DNA from: Thermomonas sp.
GTDB taxonomy: Bacteria > Pseudomonadota > Gammaproteobacteria > Xanthomonadales > Xanthomonadaceae
Direction of reading: 5' to 3'
DNA length: 45,496 nt
NCBI RefSeq assembly: GCF_025993755.1
Contig: NZ_JAMQHN010000093.1
Span: forward strand, 1-45,496
A program made the position numbers and the translations under genes. The notes below the pieces were generated by a model. The model was not told where the DNA came from. It made no database searches and was given only the letters and a program-made list of their open reading frames with translations. Below are positions 21,712 through 31,489 of this stretch, piece after piece (position 1 is the stretch's first letter; every line of letters starts with the position of its first letter).

Positions 21712-22811
21712 TGACAGCGACCTTCAATCCGGTGATGACCTACGCGATCGATCCGCTGCGCGATGCGCTGCTGGGGATTGGCACGCTCGGGATGCTGGCG
21801 TGGATCGTGCTCAAGATCCTCGTGATTGCGGTGCCGGTGATCATCGCGGTGGCCTTCTACGTGGTCTGGGAGCGCAAGCTGATCGGCTGGATGCACGTCC
21901 GCCACGGGCCGATGTACGTCGGCTGGGGCGTGTTCCAGGCCTTCGCCGACGTGTTCAAGCTGCTGTTCAAGGAAGTCGTGCAGCCGACCGTGGCGCATCC
22001 GGTGCTGTTCCGCCTGGCGCCGCTGCTGATGCTGGTGCCGGCGTTCGCGGCCTGGGCGGTGGTTCCGTTCGACGCCCGGGTGGTGCTGTCCAACGCCAAT
22101 GCCGGCGTGCTCTATCTGCTGGTGATGACCTCGCTGGGCATCTACGGCGTCATCATCGCCGGCTGGGCGTCCAACTCGAAATACGCCTTCCTCGGCGCGA
22201 TGCGCGCCTCGGCGCAGATGATCAGCTACGAAATCGCCGCGGGCTTCGCCCTGGTCGGCGTGCTGGTGGCCGCCGGCACGCTGAACCTGTCCGAGATCGT
22301 GATGGCGCAGTCGGGCAACGGTGGCTTCACCGAATGGTTCTTCATTCCGCTGGCGCCGCTGTTCGTCATCTACTTCGTGTCCGGCGTGGCCGAAACCAAC
22401 CGCCTGCCGTTCGACGTGGTGGAAGGCGAGTCGGAAATCGTCGCCGGCCACATGGTGGAATATTCCGGTTCGCAGTTCGCGCTGTTCTTCCTGGCCGAAT
22501 ACGCCAACATGATCCTGGTCAGCATCCTGACCCCGATCTTCTTCCTCGGCGGCTGGCTCTCGCCGATACCGGCGGCCTGGATCCCGGACGTTCCGGTGCT
22601 CGGCACGCTGCTCGGCGACGGCTGGTGGTGGCTGATGGCCAAGATGTTCTTCTTCGCCAGCAGCTTCATCTGGTTCCGCGCCGCGTTCCCGCGCTACCGC
22701 TACGACCAGATCATGCGGCTGGGCTGGAAGGTGTTCATTCCGATCACCATTGCGTGGATCTTCGTGACCGCGTTGCTGGTGTATTTCGGCATCCTCGAGG
22801 CGGGGAGGTAA
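21708..22811 (+). CDS. nuoH: NADH-quinone oxidoreductase subunit H
   Basis: This 367-aa, eight-helix membrane subunit joins the quinone site to the membrane arm. Diagnostic segments are [38 protein letters not shown], and the acidic loop [17 protein letters not shown] with AGHMVEYSG, whose Glu residues are needed for proton coupling. Two adjacent ATGs (21708, 21711) are possible; the first overlaps the nuoG stop. Length (about 325-370) is normal. Confidence 0.96.
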   Translation: MMTATFNPVMTYAIDPLRDALLGIGTLGMLAWIVLKILVIAVPVIIAVAFYVVWERKLIGWMHVRHGPMYVGWGVFQAFADVFKLLFKEVVQPTVAHPVLFRLAPLLMLVPAFAAWAVVPFDARVVLSNANAGVLYLLVMTSLGIYGVIIAGWASNSKYAFLGAMRASAQMISYEIAAGFALVGVLVAAGTLNLSEIVMAQSGNGGFTEWFFIPLAPLFVIYFVSGVAETNRLPFDVVEGESEIVAGHMVEYSGSQFALFFLAEYANMILVSILTPIFFLGGWLSPIPAAWIPDVPVLGTLLGDGWWWLMAKMFFFASSFIWFRAAFPRYRYDQIMRLGWKVFIPITIAWIFVTALLVYFGILEAGR

Positions 22812-22814
22812 GGC

Positions 22815-23306
22815 GTGGGCAAGATCGTTTCCTACTTCAGGAGCCTGCTGCTGATCGAACTGGTCGGCGGCCTGTGGCTGACCCTGAAGTACCTGTTCCG
22901 TCCCAAGTACACGCTGATGTACCCGATGGAAAAGACCCCGATGTCGCCGCGCTTCCGCGGCATCCACGCGCTGCGCCGCTATGCCAACGGCGAGGAGCGC
23001 TGCATCGCCTGCAAGCTGTGCGAGGCGGTATGCCCGGCGCTGGCGATCACCATCGAGGCCGGCCCGCGCCAGGACGACGGCACCCGCCGCACCACCCGCT
23101 ACGAGATCGACCTGTTCAAGTGCATCTTCTGCGGGTTCTGCGAGGAGTCGTGCCCGACCGACTCGATCGTGGAAACCCACATCCACGAGTACCACTTCGA
23201 ACACCGCGGCGAAAACATCCTGACCAAGCCCAAGCTGCTGGCGATCGGCGATCGGCTTGAAGCCGAGATCGCCGATCGCCGCGGCGCCGATGCCCCGTAC
23301 CGCTGA
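22815..23306 (+). CDS. nuoI: NADH-quinone oxidoreductase subunit I
   Basis: This 163-aa ferredoxin-like subunit carries clusters N6a and N6b. Two canonical 4Fe-4S motifs are visible: Cys63-x2-Cys66-x2-Cys69-x3-Cys73 ([13 protein letters not shown]) and Cys103-x2-Cys106-x2-Cys109-x3-Cys113 ([13 protein letters not shown]). Residues 1-25 form an amphipathic membrane-associated helix. It starts with GTG at 22815, 3 nt after the nuoH stop, and the ribosome-binding site (GGGGAGG) lies inside the end of nuoH. Confidence 0.97.
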   Translation: MGKIVSYFRSLLLIELVGGLWLTLKYLFRPKYTLMYPMEKTPMSPRFRGIHALRRYANGEERCIACKLCEAVCPALAITIEAGPRQDDGTRRTTRYEIDLFKCIFCGFCEESCPTDSIVETHIHEYHFEHRGENILTKPKLLAIGDRLEAEIADRRGADAPYR

Positions 23307-23317
23307 AGCAGGCACGC

Positions 23318-23965
23318 ATGGACTTCGATTACCCAACCCTTTCCTTCCTGTGCTCGGCGGCGGTGGCGACCATCGCCGCGCTGGCCGCGATCAGCGCGCG
23401 CAATACGGTGCATGCCGTGCTGTGGCTGGTGCTGACCTTCTTCTCGGTGGCCTGCACCTGGATCGTCGGCAACGCCGAGTTCCTCGGGCTGATGCTGGTG
23501 CTGGTCTATGTCGGTGCGGTGATGGTGCTGTTCCTGTTCGTGGTGATGATGCTGGACATGGAGCGGGTGCCGCTGCGCGAGGGCTTCGTGCGCTACCTGC
23601 CGATCGGTCTGGTCGTCGCCGCGGCGATGCTGGCGCAGATGCTGGTGCTGATCGGGGTGCGCGGCGCCACCCAGACGCCGCTGCCGGCCGATCCGGCCGC
23701 CGCCGCCGGCTTGTCCAACACCCAGTGGCTGGCACACGCCTTGTTCACCCAGTTCCTGCTGCCGTTCGAAGTGGCCGCCGTGATCCTGACGGTTGCGGTG
23801 GTGGCCGCGGTGATGCTGACCCTGCGCCGTCGCGAAGGCACCCGCCACCAGAACCCGTCCGAGCAGGTTCGCGTGCGTCCCGCCGATCGCCTGCGCATGG
23901 TGAAGATGCAGGCCGTTCGCCCGGAAACGCCGGCGAACGCGACCGCCGAGGAGGCCAAGCCATGA
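23318..23965 (+). CDS. nuoJ: NADH-quinone oxidoreductase subunit J
   Basis: This 215-aa, five-helix membrane subunit has the signature [40 protein letters not shown] (with the pi-bulge-type helix in this region) and a fifth helix, [20 protein letters not shown] hydrophilic tail of about 45 residues (R/E/P-rich) follows. Its stop overlaps the nuoK start by ATGA. Confidence 0.95.
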   Translation: MDFDYPTLSFLCSAAVATIAALAAISARNTVHAVLWLVLTFFSVACTWIVGNAEFLGLMLVLVYVGAVMVLFLFVVMMLDMERVPLREGFVRYLPIGLVVAAAMLAQMLVLIGVRGATQTPLPADPAAAAGLSNTQWLAHALFTQFLLPFEVAAVILTVAVVAAVMLTLRRREGTRHQNPSEQVRVRPADRLRMVKMQAVRPETPANATAEEAKP

Positions 23966-24285
23966 ACGCGCTGCTGACCGGCCTGTCGCTGGGCCATTAC
24001 CTCGCGCTGGGCGCGGTGCTGTTCTGCATCAGCGTCGCCGGGCTGTTCCTGAACCGCAAGAACGTGATCATGCTGCTGATTTCGCTGGAGCTGATCCTGC
24101 TCTCTGTGAACGTCAACTTCGTGGCCTTCTCGCGTTCCCTCGGCGATGCCTCGGGGCAGGTGTTCGTGTTCTTCATCCTGACCGTGGCGGCCGCCGAGGC
24201 GGCGATCGGCCTGGCGATCCTCGTCACCCTGTTCCGCAACCGTCGCAGCATCGATGTCGCGGACATCGACACCTTGAAGGGGTGA
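23962..24285 (+). CDS. nuoK: NADH-quinone oxidoreductase subunit K
   Basis: This 107-aa, three-helix subunit is equivalent to ND4L. The two membrane glutamates needed for proton pumping are present: Glu43 ([13 protein letters not shown]) and Glu79 ([12 protein letters not shown]). ATG 23962 overlaps the nuoJ stop. A 60-nt gap follows before nuoL. Confidence 0.96.
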   Translation: MNALLTGLSLGHYLALGAVLFCISVAGLFLNRKNVIMLLISLELILLSVNVNFVAFSRSLGDASGQVFVFFILTVAAAEAAIGLAILVTLFRNRRSIDVADIDTLKG

Positions 24286-24345
24286 GGCGATCGCCCCTCC
24301 GCGCTTCCACGCAACGCAAGACCGAGTTCCAGACAAGACGACCAC

Positions 24346-26406
24346 ATGGCCATTTCCCAAACCCACCTCGTCCTGATCGTCCTGCTGCCGCTGCTGGGCT
24401 CGCTGATCGCGGGTCTGTTCGGCCGCTTCGTCGGGCGCGCGGGCGCACACACGGTGACGATCCTCGGGGTCGCCGCCAGCTGCGCGTTGTCGTCCTACGT
24501 GCTCTGGCAGCTGATGCAGGGCGCGCCGGTGTTCAACGAGAACGTGTACGGCTGGCTGCAGGCCGGCGACATCTCGGTCAACGTCGGCTTCCTGGTCGAC
24601 AAGCTCAGCGCGATGATGATGGTGGTCGTCACCTTCGTTTCGCTGCTGGTGCACGTCTACACCATCGGTTACATGGCCGACGACGACGGCTACACCCGCT
24701 TCTTCAGCTACATCTCGCTGTTCACCTTCAGCATGCTGATGCTGTGCATGAGCAACAACTTCATGCAGCTGTTCTTCGGCTGGGAAGCGGTCGGCCTGGT
24801 GTCCTACCTGCTGATCGGGTTCTGGTACAAGAAGCCGAGCGCGGTGTTCGCCAACCTCAAGGCCTTCCTGGTCAACCGCGTCGGCGATTTCGGCTTCATC
24901 CTCGGCATCGCCGGCGTGCTGTACTGGATCGGCACGCTGGACTACGCCACCGCCTTCGCGAACGCACCGTCGATCGCCGACCGGACGTTCGAGATTCTCC
25001 CCGGCCACCTGTGGTCGGTGCCCACCATCATCTGCATCCTGCTGTTCGTCGGCGCCATGGGCAAGTCGGCGCAGGTGCCGCTGCACGTGTGGCTGCCGGA
25101 TTCGATGGAAGGCCCAACACCAATTTCGGCGCTGATCCACGCGGCGACCATGGTGACCGCCGGCATCTTCATGGTGGCGCGGATGTCGCCGCTGTTCGAG
25201 CTGTCGCCGACGGCGCTGGAATTCGTGCTGTTCATCGGCGCCACCACCGCGTTCTGGACCGGCCTGATCGGCATGGTGCAAAGCGACATCAAGCGCGTGG
25301 TGGCGTATTCCACGCTGTCGCAGCTGGGCTACATGACGGTGGCGCTGGGCGTGTCGGCCTATTCGGCGGCTGTCTACCACCTGATGACCCACGCCTTCTT
25401 CAAGGCCCTGCTGTTCCTCACCGCCGGCAGCGTGATCATCGGCATGCACCACGAGCAGAACATGTTCAAGATGGGCGGCCTGCGCAAGTACATGCCGATC
25501 ACCTTCTGGACCACGCTGATCGGCACGCTGGCGCTGGTGGCGATGCCGTTCTTCAGCGGCTACTACTCCAAGGACACCATCATCACCGCGACCGAGCTGC
25601 ACGCCGCCGCGCGTCCAGGCGACATGATCGCGCAGTACGCGAAGTGGGCGGTGATCCTCGGCACCTTCGTCACCAGCTTCTACAGCTTCCGCCTGCTGTA
25701 CCTGACCTTCTTCGGCGAAGAGCGCTTCCGCAAGGTCGAGGCCGGGCACGGGCACGACGACGCTCATGCGCACGACGACCATGGCCACCACGGCGTCCAC
25801 GAGCCGAAGGAATCGCCGTGGGTCGTCACGCTGCCGCTGGTGCTGCTGGCGATCGCTTCGATCGGCGTGGGATTCTTCACCGCCGGGCCGATGCTGTTCG
25901 GAACCGACATGATGGGTCACGCCGAGCAGACCCCGTTCTTTGCCGGTGCGATCCACGTGCTGCAACAGAACGACATGGTCGCCAAGGTGGCCGAGGAGTT
26001 CCACGGCCCGATCGCGTTTGCCCTGCACGGCTTCACTACGCTGCCGTTCTGGCTGGCCTGCCTCGGTTTCGCCGCCGCGACCCTGCTGTACGTCGTCAAG
26101 CCGGAACTTCGTGAAGGCCTGTCGCGCGCGCTGGCGGCGCCGATCCGCGTGCTGCAGCGCAAGTTCTACATGGACGATCTGTGGATCGGCGGGCTGGCCG
26201 GCGGCAGCGTGCAGCTGGGCAAGGCGTCGAACCTGGTGGACAGCCGCGTCGTCGACGGCCTGTTCGTCAACGGCAGCGCCAACCTGATCGGCGTGGTCGC
26301 GGCGATTTCCCGCAGGCTGCAATCCGGCTACATGTACCACTACGCCTTCGCGATGATCGTCGGACTGGTCGCGCTGTTGGCCATGATTCACCACTTCTGG
26401 GCGTAA
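24346..26406 (+). CDS. nuoL: NADH-quinone oxidoreductase subunit L
   Basis: This 686-aa distal antiporter-like subunit has the key Glu in FFGWEAVGLVSYLLIGFWY, LPDSMEGPTPISALIHAATM, the Lys-containing SDIKRVVAYSTLSQLGYM, and the long C-terminal lateral helix that runs along the membrane arm. A striking His/Asp-rich segment occurs at about residues 466-487 (AGHGHDDAHAHDDHGHH), in a loop between membrane helices; its role is unknown. Length is slightly above the E. coli protein (about 613), partly because of this loop. Confidence 0.96.
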   Translation: MAISQTHLVLIVLLPLLGSLIAGLFGRFVGRAGAHTVTILGVAASCALSSYVLWQLMQGAPVFNENVYGWLQAGDISVNVGFLVDKLSAMMMVVVTFVSLLVHVYTIGYMADDDGYTRFFSYISLFTFSMLMLCMSNNFMQLFFGWEAVGLVSYLLIGFWYKKPSAVFANLKAFLVNRVGDFGFILGIAGVLYWIGTLDYATAFANAPSIADRTFEILPGHLWSVPTIICILLFVGAMGKSAQVPLHVWLPDSMEGPTPISALIHAATMVTAGIFMVARMSPLFELSPTALEFVLFIGATTAFWTGLIGMVQSDIKRVVAYSTLSQLGYMTVALGVSAYSAAVYHLMTHAFFKALLFLTAGSVIIGMHHEQNMFKMGGLRKYMPITFWTTLIGTLALVAMPFFSGYYSKDTIITATELHAAARPGDMIAQYAKWAVILGTFVTSFYSFRLLYLTFFGEERFRKVEAGHGHDDAHAHDDHGHHGVHEPKESPWVVTLPLVLLAIASIGVGFFTAGPMLFGTDMMGHAEQTPFFAGAIHVLQQNDMVAKVAEEFHGPIAFALHGFTTLPFWLACLGFAAATLLYVVKPELREGLSRALAAPIRVLQRKFYMDDLWIGGLAGGSVQLGKASNLVDSRVVDGLFVNGSANLIGVVAAISRRLQSGYMYHYAFAMIVGLVALLAMIHHFWA

Positions 26407-26439
26407 GCCGGCAATCGATATCTGAAGGAAACCGCAAGA

Positions 26440-27954
26440 GTGACCCACTGGCCCCTGCTCAGTCTCCTCATCTGGCTGCCGATCCTCGGCGGCGTGCTCT
26501 CGCTCGTCGTCGGCGATCGCCGGCCGGACGCCGCGCGCTGGACTTCGCTTGTCTTCGCGCTGGTGACCCTGGCACTGACGGTGCCGCTGTTCACCGGGTT
26601 CGACCAGACCACGGCGGAAATGCAGTTCGTCGAGTTGCACGCGTGGATTCCGGCCTACGACATCCAGTACCACCTTGGCGTGGATGGCCTGTCGGTGCCG
26701 CTGATCGGCCTGACCACGCTGGTTGGCGTGCTGGTGCTGATCGGCGCCTGGGGTTCGGTGCAAAAGCGCGTCGCCCAGTATTTCGCCTGCCTGATGATGC
26801 TCGAAGGCGTGATGATCGGCGTGTTCTGCGCGCTCGATTCGATGCTGTTCTACGTGTTCTTCGAAGCGATGCTGATCCCGATGTTCCTGGTGATCGGCGT
26901 CTGGGGCGGTCCGCGCCGGATCTACGCGGCGATGAAGTTCTTCCTGTACACCTTCCTCGGCTCGGTGTTCATGCTGGTCGGGCTGATCTACCTGTACATG
27001 AAGGGCGGCAGCTGGCAGATCGCCGATCTGGCCGCGATGCCGCTGAGCATGACCGAGCAGACCTGGCTGTTCTTCGCCTTCTTCGGCGCCTTCGCGATCA
27101 AGGTCCCGATGTTCCCGGTCCATACCTGGCTGCCGGACGCTCACGTCGAGGCGCCGACCGGTGGTTCGGTGGTGCTGGCGGCGATCATGCTGAAGATCGG
27201 CGGCTACGGTTTCCTGCGCTTCACCCTGCCGGTCGTCCCCGACGCGGGGCAGGAATGGGCGTGGTTGATGATCGCCTTCAGCCTGATCGCGATCGTCTAT
27301 GTGGGCATGGTGGCGCTGGTGCAGGCCGACATGAAGAAGCTGGTCGCCTATTCCTCGGTCGCCCACATGGGTTTCGTCATCCTCGGCACCTTCATCGCCT
27401 TCCAGCTGGTGCGCGTGGCGGGCGCCAACGACACCGCCGAGTTCGGCCTGCAAGGCGCGATGGTGCAGATGGTCAGCCACGGCTTCATCTCGGGCGCGAT
27501 GTTCTCCTGCGTCGGCGTGCTCTACGACCGGCTGCACACCCGCCAGATCAAGGATTACGGCGGCGTGGCGCGGGTGATGCCGTGGTTCGCGATGTTCTGG
27601 GTGCTGTTCGCGATGGCCAACTCCGGCCTGCCGGGCACCAGCGGTTTCGTCGGCGAGTTCGTGGTGATCCTCGCCAGCTTCCAGGCGCACCCGCTGATCG
27701 GCCTGAGCGCCGCGTTGACCCTGATCATCGGCGCCGGCTATTCGCTGTGGCTGACCAAGCGGATCATCTGGGGCGATGTCGTCAACGCGCCGGTGCTGAC
27801 GATGAAGGACATCAACATGCGCGAGTGGATCGTGCTGGGCGTGTTCGCGCTGGGCACCCTGATCCTCGGCGTGTGGCCGCAGCCGCTGACCGACCTGATG
27901 GCCCCGACCATTTCCCAGCTGGCCGACCAGCTGGCGGCGAGCAAACTGCTGTGA
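26440..27954 (+). CDS. nuoM: NADH-quinone oxidoreductase subunit M
   Basis: This 504-aa antiporter-like subunit has the conserved Glu in FFEAMLIPMFLVIGVWGG, the PMFPVHTWLPDAHVEAPTGG block, and QADMKKLVAYSSVAHMGFV with the proton-path lysine. It starts with GTG at 26440 after GAAGGA at about 26424-26429. Length is typical. The gene continues the nuo operon with a 33-nt gap after nuoL. Confidence 0.96.
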   Translation: MTHWPLLSLLIWLPILGGVLSLVVGDRRPDAARWTSLVFALVTLALTVPLFTGFDQTTAEMQFVELHAWIPAYDIQYHLGVDGLSVPLIGLTTLVGVLVLIGAWGSVQKRVAQYFACLMMLEGVMIGVFCALDSMLFYVFFEAMLIPMFLVIGVWGGPRRIYAAMKFFLYTFLGSVFMLVGLIYLYMKGGSWQIADLAAMPLSMTEQTWLFFAFFGAFAIKVPMFPVHTWLPDAHVEAPTGGSVVLAAIMLKIGGYGFLRFTLPVVPDAGQEWAWLMIAFSLIAIVYVGMVALVQADMKKLVAYSSVAHMGFVILGTFIAFQLVRVAGANDTAEFGLQGAMVQMVSHGFISGAMFSCVGVLYDRLHTRQIKDYGGVARVMPWFAMFWVLFAMANSGLPGTSGFVGEFVVILASFQAHPLIGLSAALTLIIGAGYSLWLTKRIIWGDVVNAPVLTMKDINMREWIVLGVFALGTLILGVWPQPLTDLMAPTISQLADQLAASKLL

Positions 27955-28003
27955 GCCCGCCCGTGGACATCCTTCGCCGCGATTTCGGAACGATTTTCAG
28001 GAC

Positions 28004-29473
28004 ATGACGACGATGCAGGCCACCCTTGCCATGCCGGTTGCCAGCGAACTGGTGCCGCTGATCCCGGAGCTGACGCTGGCCGGACTCGGCTTCCTGTTGC
28101 TGCTGATCGACCTGTTCGTGAGCGACGCCCGTCGCGGCATCACCCACGTCCTGTCGGTGCTGGCGCTGCTGCTGGTCGGGGCCATGATCGTGCTGGGCGT
28201 GGGCTCCGGCGACGAGGCCTCGGTGCTGTCGGGCATGTTCGTGCGCGACACCATGGCCGACGTGCTCAAGGTCTGCACCTGCGTGGTGTCGGCGGTCGCG
28301 TTGCTGTTCTTCTGGCCCGACCTGCGCGAACGCGGGATCTACAAGGGCGAGGTGTCGGTGCTGGTGCTGTTCGCCGTGCTCGGCATGATGCTGCTGATCT
28401 CGGCCGGATCGCTGGTCATGGTCTATCTCGGTCTGGAACTGCTGGCGCTGAGTTCCTACGCGCTGGTGGCGATCGACCGCGACAGCCCGCTGGCCTCGGA
28501 AGCGGCGATCAAGTATTTCGTGCTCGGTGCGCTGGCCTCGGGTCTGCTGCTGTACGGCATGTCGCTGGTCTACGGCGCCACCGGCAGCCTCGACCTGCCC
28601 ACCATCCGCAATGTCGCGGCGGGCGTCGATCATCCGATGCTGCTGCTGGCCGGCGTGGTGTTCATGACCGCCGGCGTGTCCTTCAAGTTCGGCGCCGCGC
28701 CGTTCCACATGTGGCTGCCCGACGTCTATCACGGCGCGCCCACCCCGATCACCCTGTTCATCAGCTCGGCGCCCAAGCTCGCCGCGTTCGCGATGGTGGT
28801 GCGCCTGTTCGGCTTCGGGACCGCGCCACTGGCCGAGCAGTGGCAGCCGCTGATGGCGGTGCTGGCCACGCTCTCGCTGGTGGTCGGCAACGTGATCGCG
28901 CTGGTGCAGGCCAATCTCAAGCGCATGCTGGCGTATTCGACGATCTCCCACGTCGGCTTCGTCTTCCTCGGCTTCGCCGGCGGCGGTGCGGTCGGATATG
29001 CGTCGGCGATGTTCTATGCGATCTCCTACGCACTGATGGCGACCGCCGCCTTCGGCGCGATCGTGCTGATGGCGCGGCGCGGCTTCGAGGCCGACCGGAT
29101 CGCCGACTACAAGGGCCTGAACGCCCGCGATCCGTGGAGCGCGGCGATGGTGCTGTGCGTGATGGCCTCGCTGGCCGGCGTCCCGCCGTTCCTAGGCTTC
29201 TGGGCCAAGCTGGCGGTGCTGCGCGCGGCGATCGACGGCGGCATGCTGTGGCTGGCGATCGTCGGTATCGTGTTCGCGGTGATCGGCGCGTACTACTACC
29301 TGCACGTGATGAAGGTGATGTATTTCGACGCGCCGGAAGAGGGCCATGCGCCGATGGAGGCGCGCGAGAACGGCGTGATGCGCTTCACCTTCGCCGTCAA
29401 CGCGCTGGCACTGCTGGTGCTGGGCGTGTTCTGGAATCCGATCATGGCCTGGTGCCAGGCGGCGTTCGTCTGA
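28004..29473 (+). CDS. nuoN: NADH-quinone oxidoreductase subunit N
   Basis: This antiporter-like subunit of 486-489 aa is the last of the operon. Landmarks are VYLGLELLALSSYALVA (conserved Glu), FKFGAAPFHMWLPDVYHGAP, NLKRMLAYSTISHVGF (Lys) and LAGVPPFLGFWAKLAVL. The start is uncertain: ATG 28004 has CAGGA only 1 nt upstream, while ATG 28013 has the same site 10 nt upstream and may be the real one. The operon is complete, A to N. Confidence 0.95.
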   Translation: MTTMQATLAMPVASELVPLIPELTLAGLGFLLLLIDLFVSDARRGITHVLSVLALLLVGAMIVLGVGSGDEASVLSGMFVRDTMADVLKVCTCVVSAVALLFFWPDLRERGIYKGEVSVLVLFAVLGMMLLISAGSLVMVYLGLELLALSSYALVAIDRDSPLASEAAIKYFVLGALASGLLLYGMSLVYGATGSLDLPTIRNVAAGVDHPMLLLAGVVFMTAGVSFKFGAAPFHMWLPDVYHGAPTPITLFISSAPKLAAFAMVVRLFGFGTAPLAEQWQPLMAVLATLSLVVGNVIALVQANLKRMLAYSTISHVGFVFLGFAGGGAVGYASAMFYAISYALMATAAFGAIVLMARRGFEADRIADYKGLNARDPWSAAMVLCVMASLAGVPPFLGFWAKLAVLRAAIDGGMLWLAIVGIVFAVIGAYYYLHVMKVMYFDAPEEGHAPMEARENGVMRFTFAVNALALLVLGVFWNPIMAWCQAAFV

Positions 29474-29481
29474 TCCGTTCG

Positions 29482-29523
29482 AATGCGATCCGCGGCGGTC
29501 CTTCCGACTGCGCGGATCGCATT
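29482..29523 (+). terminator. stem-loop at the end of the nuo operon
   Basis: A perfect 13-bp inverted repeat (AATGCGATCCGCG at 29482-29494, complement at 29511-29523) with a 16-nt loop starts 8 nt after the nuoN stop. Only a short T stretch (ATTT) follows, so it may be a weak terminator or a 3'-end stabilising hairpin of the nuo mRNA. Confidence 0.5.
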
Positions 29524-29552
29524 TCCGGCGGGATTCGGTCAGACTCCGGGGC

Positions 29553-30254
29553 ATGAGCACGCCGCGCCTGCTCGTCATCACACTCGTTCTCTGGGCGACC
29601 GCGGCTCCTGCCCGTGCGCAGGAAGAGGCCGAGCCCCCGGTAAGCTGGGAAATCGGCGCGGTTTCCGACTACCTGTTCCGCGGCGTCTCGCAGACGGACG
29701 GCAAACCGGCCCTGCAGGGCGGCGTCACCGTGGAATCGGAAGCGGGCTGGTATCTGGGAGGCTGGGCTTCTGGTGTGGATTTCGGCGCGGGCGGCCCGCG
29801 GGTCGAAATCGACTGGACGGTGGGCTATGCGCGCGACCTGGGCGAATCCGTCGAACTGGACGTGTCGCTCAATCGCTACAGCTATTCCGGCGCGGACGCG
29901 CTGGACTACAACGAATGGATCGCCAGCCTGACCGTGGTCGACGATTACAGGCTGTCGTTCGGCTACAGCAACGACGTCTGGAACACCGGCACGACCGGGC
30001 TGTACTACGCGGCCGAGGCGCAGTGGGCGCTGCCGAATGCGCTGCGCCTGTCGGCCGGCGTCGGCCGCAACGTGTTTCGCGACAGCGCTGCAACCGGGGT
30101 GCGTGATTACACCGACTGGAACCTACGGATCGCCCGTCGGTTCGGGGCGGCGGACATCGCGCTCGGCTATCACGGCACCAACGCCACGGCGCGCGCGGAT
30201 TTCGGCAGGACGGCCGACAGCCGGCTGGTGCTGATGGTGAAGATCGCGCGCTGA
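29553..30254 (+). CDS. TorF family putative porin
   Basis: This 233-aa outer-membrane protein has a cleavable signal peptide (about residues 1-22, ending ATAAPARAQ) and the hallmark opening of the TorF family, VSDYLFRGVSQTDGKPALQGG. Alternating hydrophobic/polar strands (for example WYLGGWASGVDFG, VEIDWTVGYARDL) suggest a small beta-barrel, and the protein ends in an amphipathic strand, RLVLMVKIAR. The transported substrate is unknown. It is separated from nuoN by 79 nt containing a stem-loop and converges on tdh with an 18-nt gap. Confidence 0.85.
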   Translation: MSTPRLLVITLVLWATAAPARAQEEAEPPVSWEIGAVSDYLFRGVSQTDGKPALQGGVTVESEAGWYLGGWASGVDFGAGGPRVEIDWTVGYARDLGESVELDVSLNRYSYSGADALDYNEWIASLTVVDDYRLSFGYSNDVWNTGTTGLYYAAEAQWALPNALRLSAGVGRNVFRDSAATGVRDYTDWNLRIARRFGAADIALGYHGTNATARADFGRTADSRLVLMVKIAR

Positions 30255-30272
30255 AGCGGTTGCCGCTCGCGG

Positions 30273-31295
30273 TCAGTTCCAGCTGAGAACAACCTTGCCG
30301 GCCTTGCCCGATTCCATCAGATCGAAACCTTTCTGGAAGTCATCGACCGGAAGCTGGTGCGTCAGCACCTTGCCAAGGGGGAAGCCGCCGAGCACCAACT
30401 GCGTCATCTTGTACCAGGTCTCGTACATCTTGCGGCCGTAGATGCCCTGCACGGTCAGGCCCTTGAAGATGATCTTGTCCCAGTCGCAGCCGGCGCCCTT
30501 GGGCATGATGCCGAGCATCGCGATCTTGCCGCCGTGGTACATGCAGTCGAGCATGTCGTTGAAGGCGCGCGGGTTGCCGCTCATTTCCAGGCCAACATCG
30601 AAACCTTCCATGTGCAGGTCGGACATCACGTCCTTCAGCGACTGGTTGGCGACGTTGACCACGCGCGTGGCGCCCATGTCGGCGGCGAGCTTCAGGCGGA
30701 AATCGTTGACGTCCGTGACGACGACGTTGCGGGCGCCGATGTGCTTGCAGATGCCGGCGGCGATCACGCCGATCGGGCCGGCGCCGGTGATCAGCACGTC
30801 CTCGCCGATCACGTCGAACTCCAGCGCACAGTGGGCGGCGTTGCCGTAGGGGTCGAAGAAGGCGGCGAGTTCCGAGGGAATCTGGTCCGGGATCGGCCAC
30901 AGGTTGGAGACGGGCATCACGATGTATTCGGCGAACGCGCCATTGCGGTTGACGCCGATGCCGATGGTGTTCGGGCACAGGTGCGGGCGGCCGCCGCGGC
31001 AGTTGCGGCAGTGGCCGCAGACGATGTGGCCTTCGGCCGAAACGCGCTGGCCGACCTCGTAGCCTCCGACCGCGGCGCCGATCTGGACGATGCGACCGAC
31101 GAACTCGTGGCCGATGACCAGACCGGGCTTGATGGTGCGCTGGCTCCACTCGTCCCAGAGGTAGATGTGCAGGTCGGTGCCGCAGATCGCGGTCTTTTCC
31201 AGCTTGATCAGCACCTCGTTCGGCCCCGGCGCCGGAATCGGCACCTGCTCCATCCAGATGCCTTTGCCCGCTTCGCGCTTGACCAGCGCTTTCAT
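30273..31295 (-). CDS. tdh: L-threonine 3-dehydrogenase
   Basis: This 340-aa zinc-dependent medium-chain dehydrogenase oxidises L-threonine with NAD to 2-amino-3-ketobutyrate. Counting from ATG 31295 (MKALVKRE), the catalytic zinc ligands fall at the E. coli positions Cys38 ([11 protein letters not shown]), His63 and Glu64 (IGHEF). A structural-zinc Cys cluster (CGHCRNC, then HLC) and the Rossmann motif [11 protein letters not shown] follow. An in-frame ATG at 31310 would add five residues; numbering and length favour 31295. The usual partner kbl, which cleaves the product to glycine, is not adjacent, so it must lie elsewhere or another route is used. Confidence 0.95.
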   Translation of the reverse strand: MKALVKREAGKGIWMEQVPIPAPGPNEVLIKLEKTAICGTDLHIYLWDEWSQRTIKPGLVIGHEFVGRIVQIGAAVGGYEVGQRVSAEGHIVCGHCRNCRGGRPHLCPNTIGIGVNRNGAFAEYIVMPVSNLWPIPDQIPSELAAFFDPYGNAAHCALEFDVIGEDVLITGAGPIGVIAAGICKHIGARNVVVTDVNDFRLKLAADMGATRVVNVANQSLKDVMSDLHMEGFDVGLEMSGNPRAFNDMLDCMYHGGKIAMLGIMPKGAGCDWDKIIFKGLTVQGIYGRKMYETWYKMTQLVLGGFPLGKVLTHQLPVDDFQKGFDLMESGKAGKVVLSWN

Positions 31296-31420
31296 GGTCG
31301 TTTCCGGCATGGCCGTGTTCTCTCGATGGACCAGCGGCATTTTAAGGCCACGCAGGTCAAACCGGCGTTGCCTCTCGCCGCGCGTGACCTTCGCCACGCC
31401 TTGGTCGCGCGACGAACGGC

Positions 31421-31426
31421 TAGAAT
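31421..31426 (+). promoter_or_regulatory. candidate -10 box of the S46 peptidase operon
   Basis: TAGAAT followed by GA lies 63 nt before the first S46 gene, in the divergent region with tdh. TTGGTC at 31401-31406 is too close (14 nt) for a good -35. Confidence 0.35.
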
Positions 31427-31489
31427 GACTGGCTCCATTCCCTTGCCGCGACCGCCGATCGCGCCAGCGGCCCCAGCCGGAGCTTCGCC

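Noticed and set aside
23593-27690. A 1365-codon open frame on the minus strand opposite nuoJ-nuoM
   Set aside because: Same cause: long antisense frames are expected in GC-rich genes. The His/Glu/Gln-rich translation is not a plausible protein, and the plus strand carries clear complex I genes.
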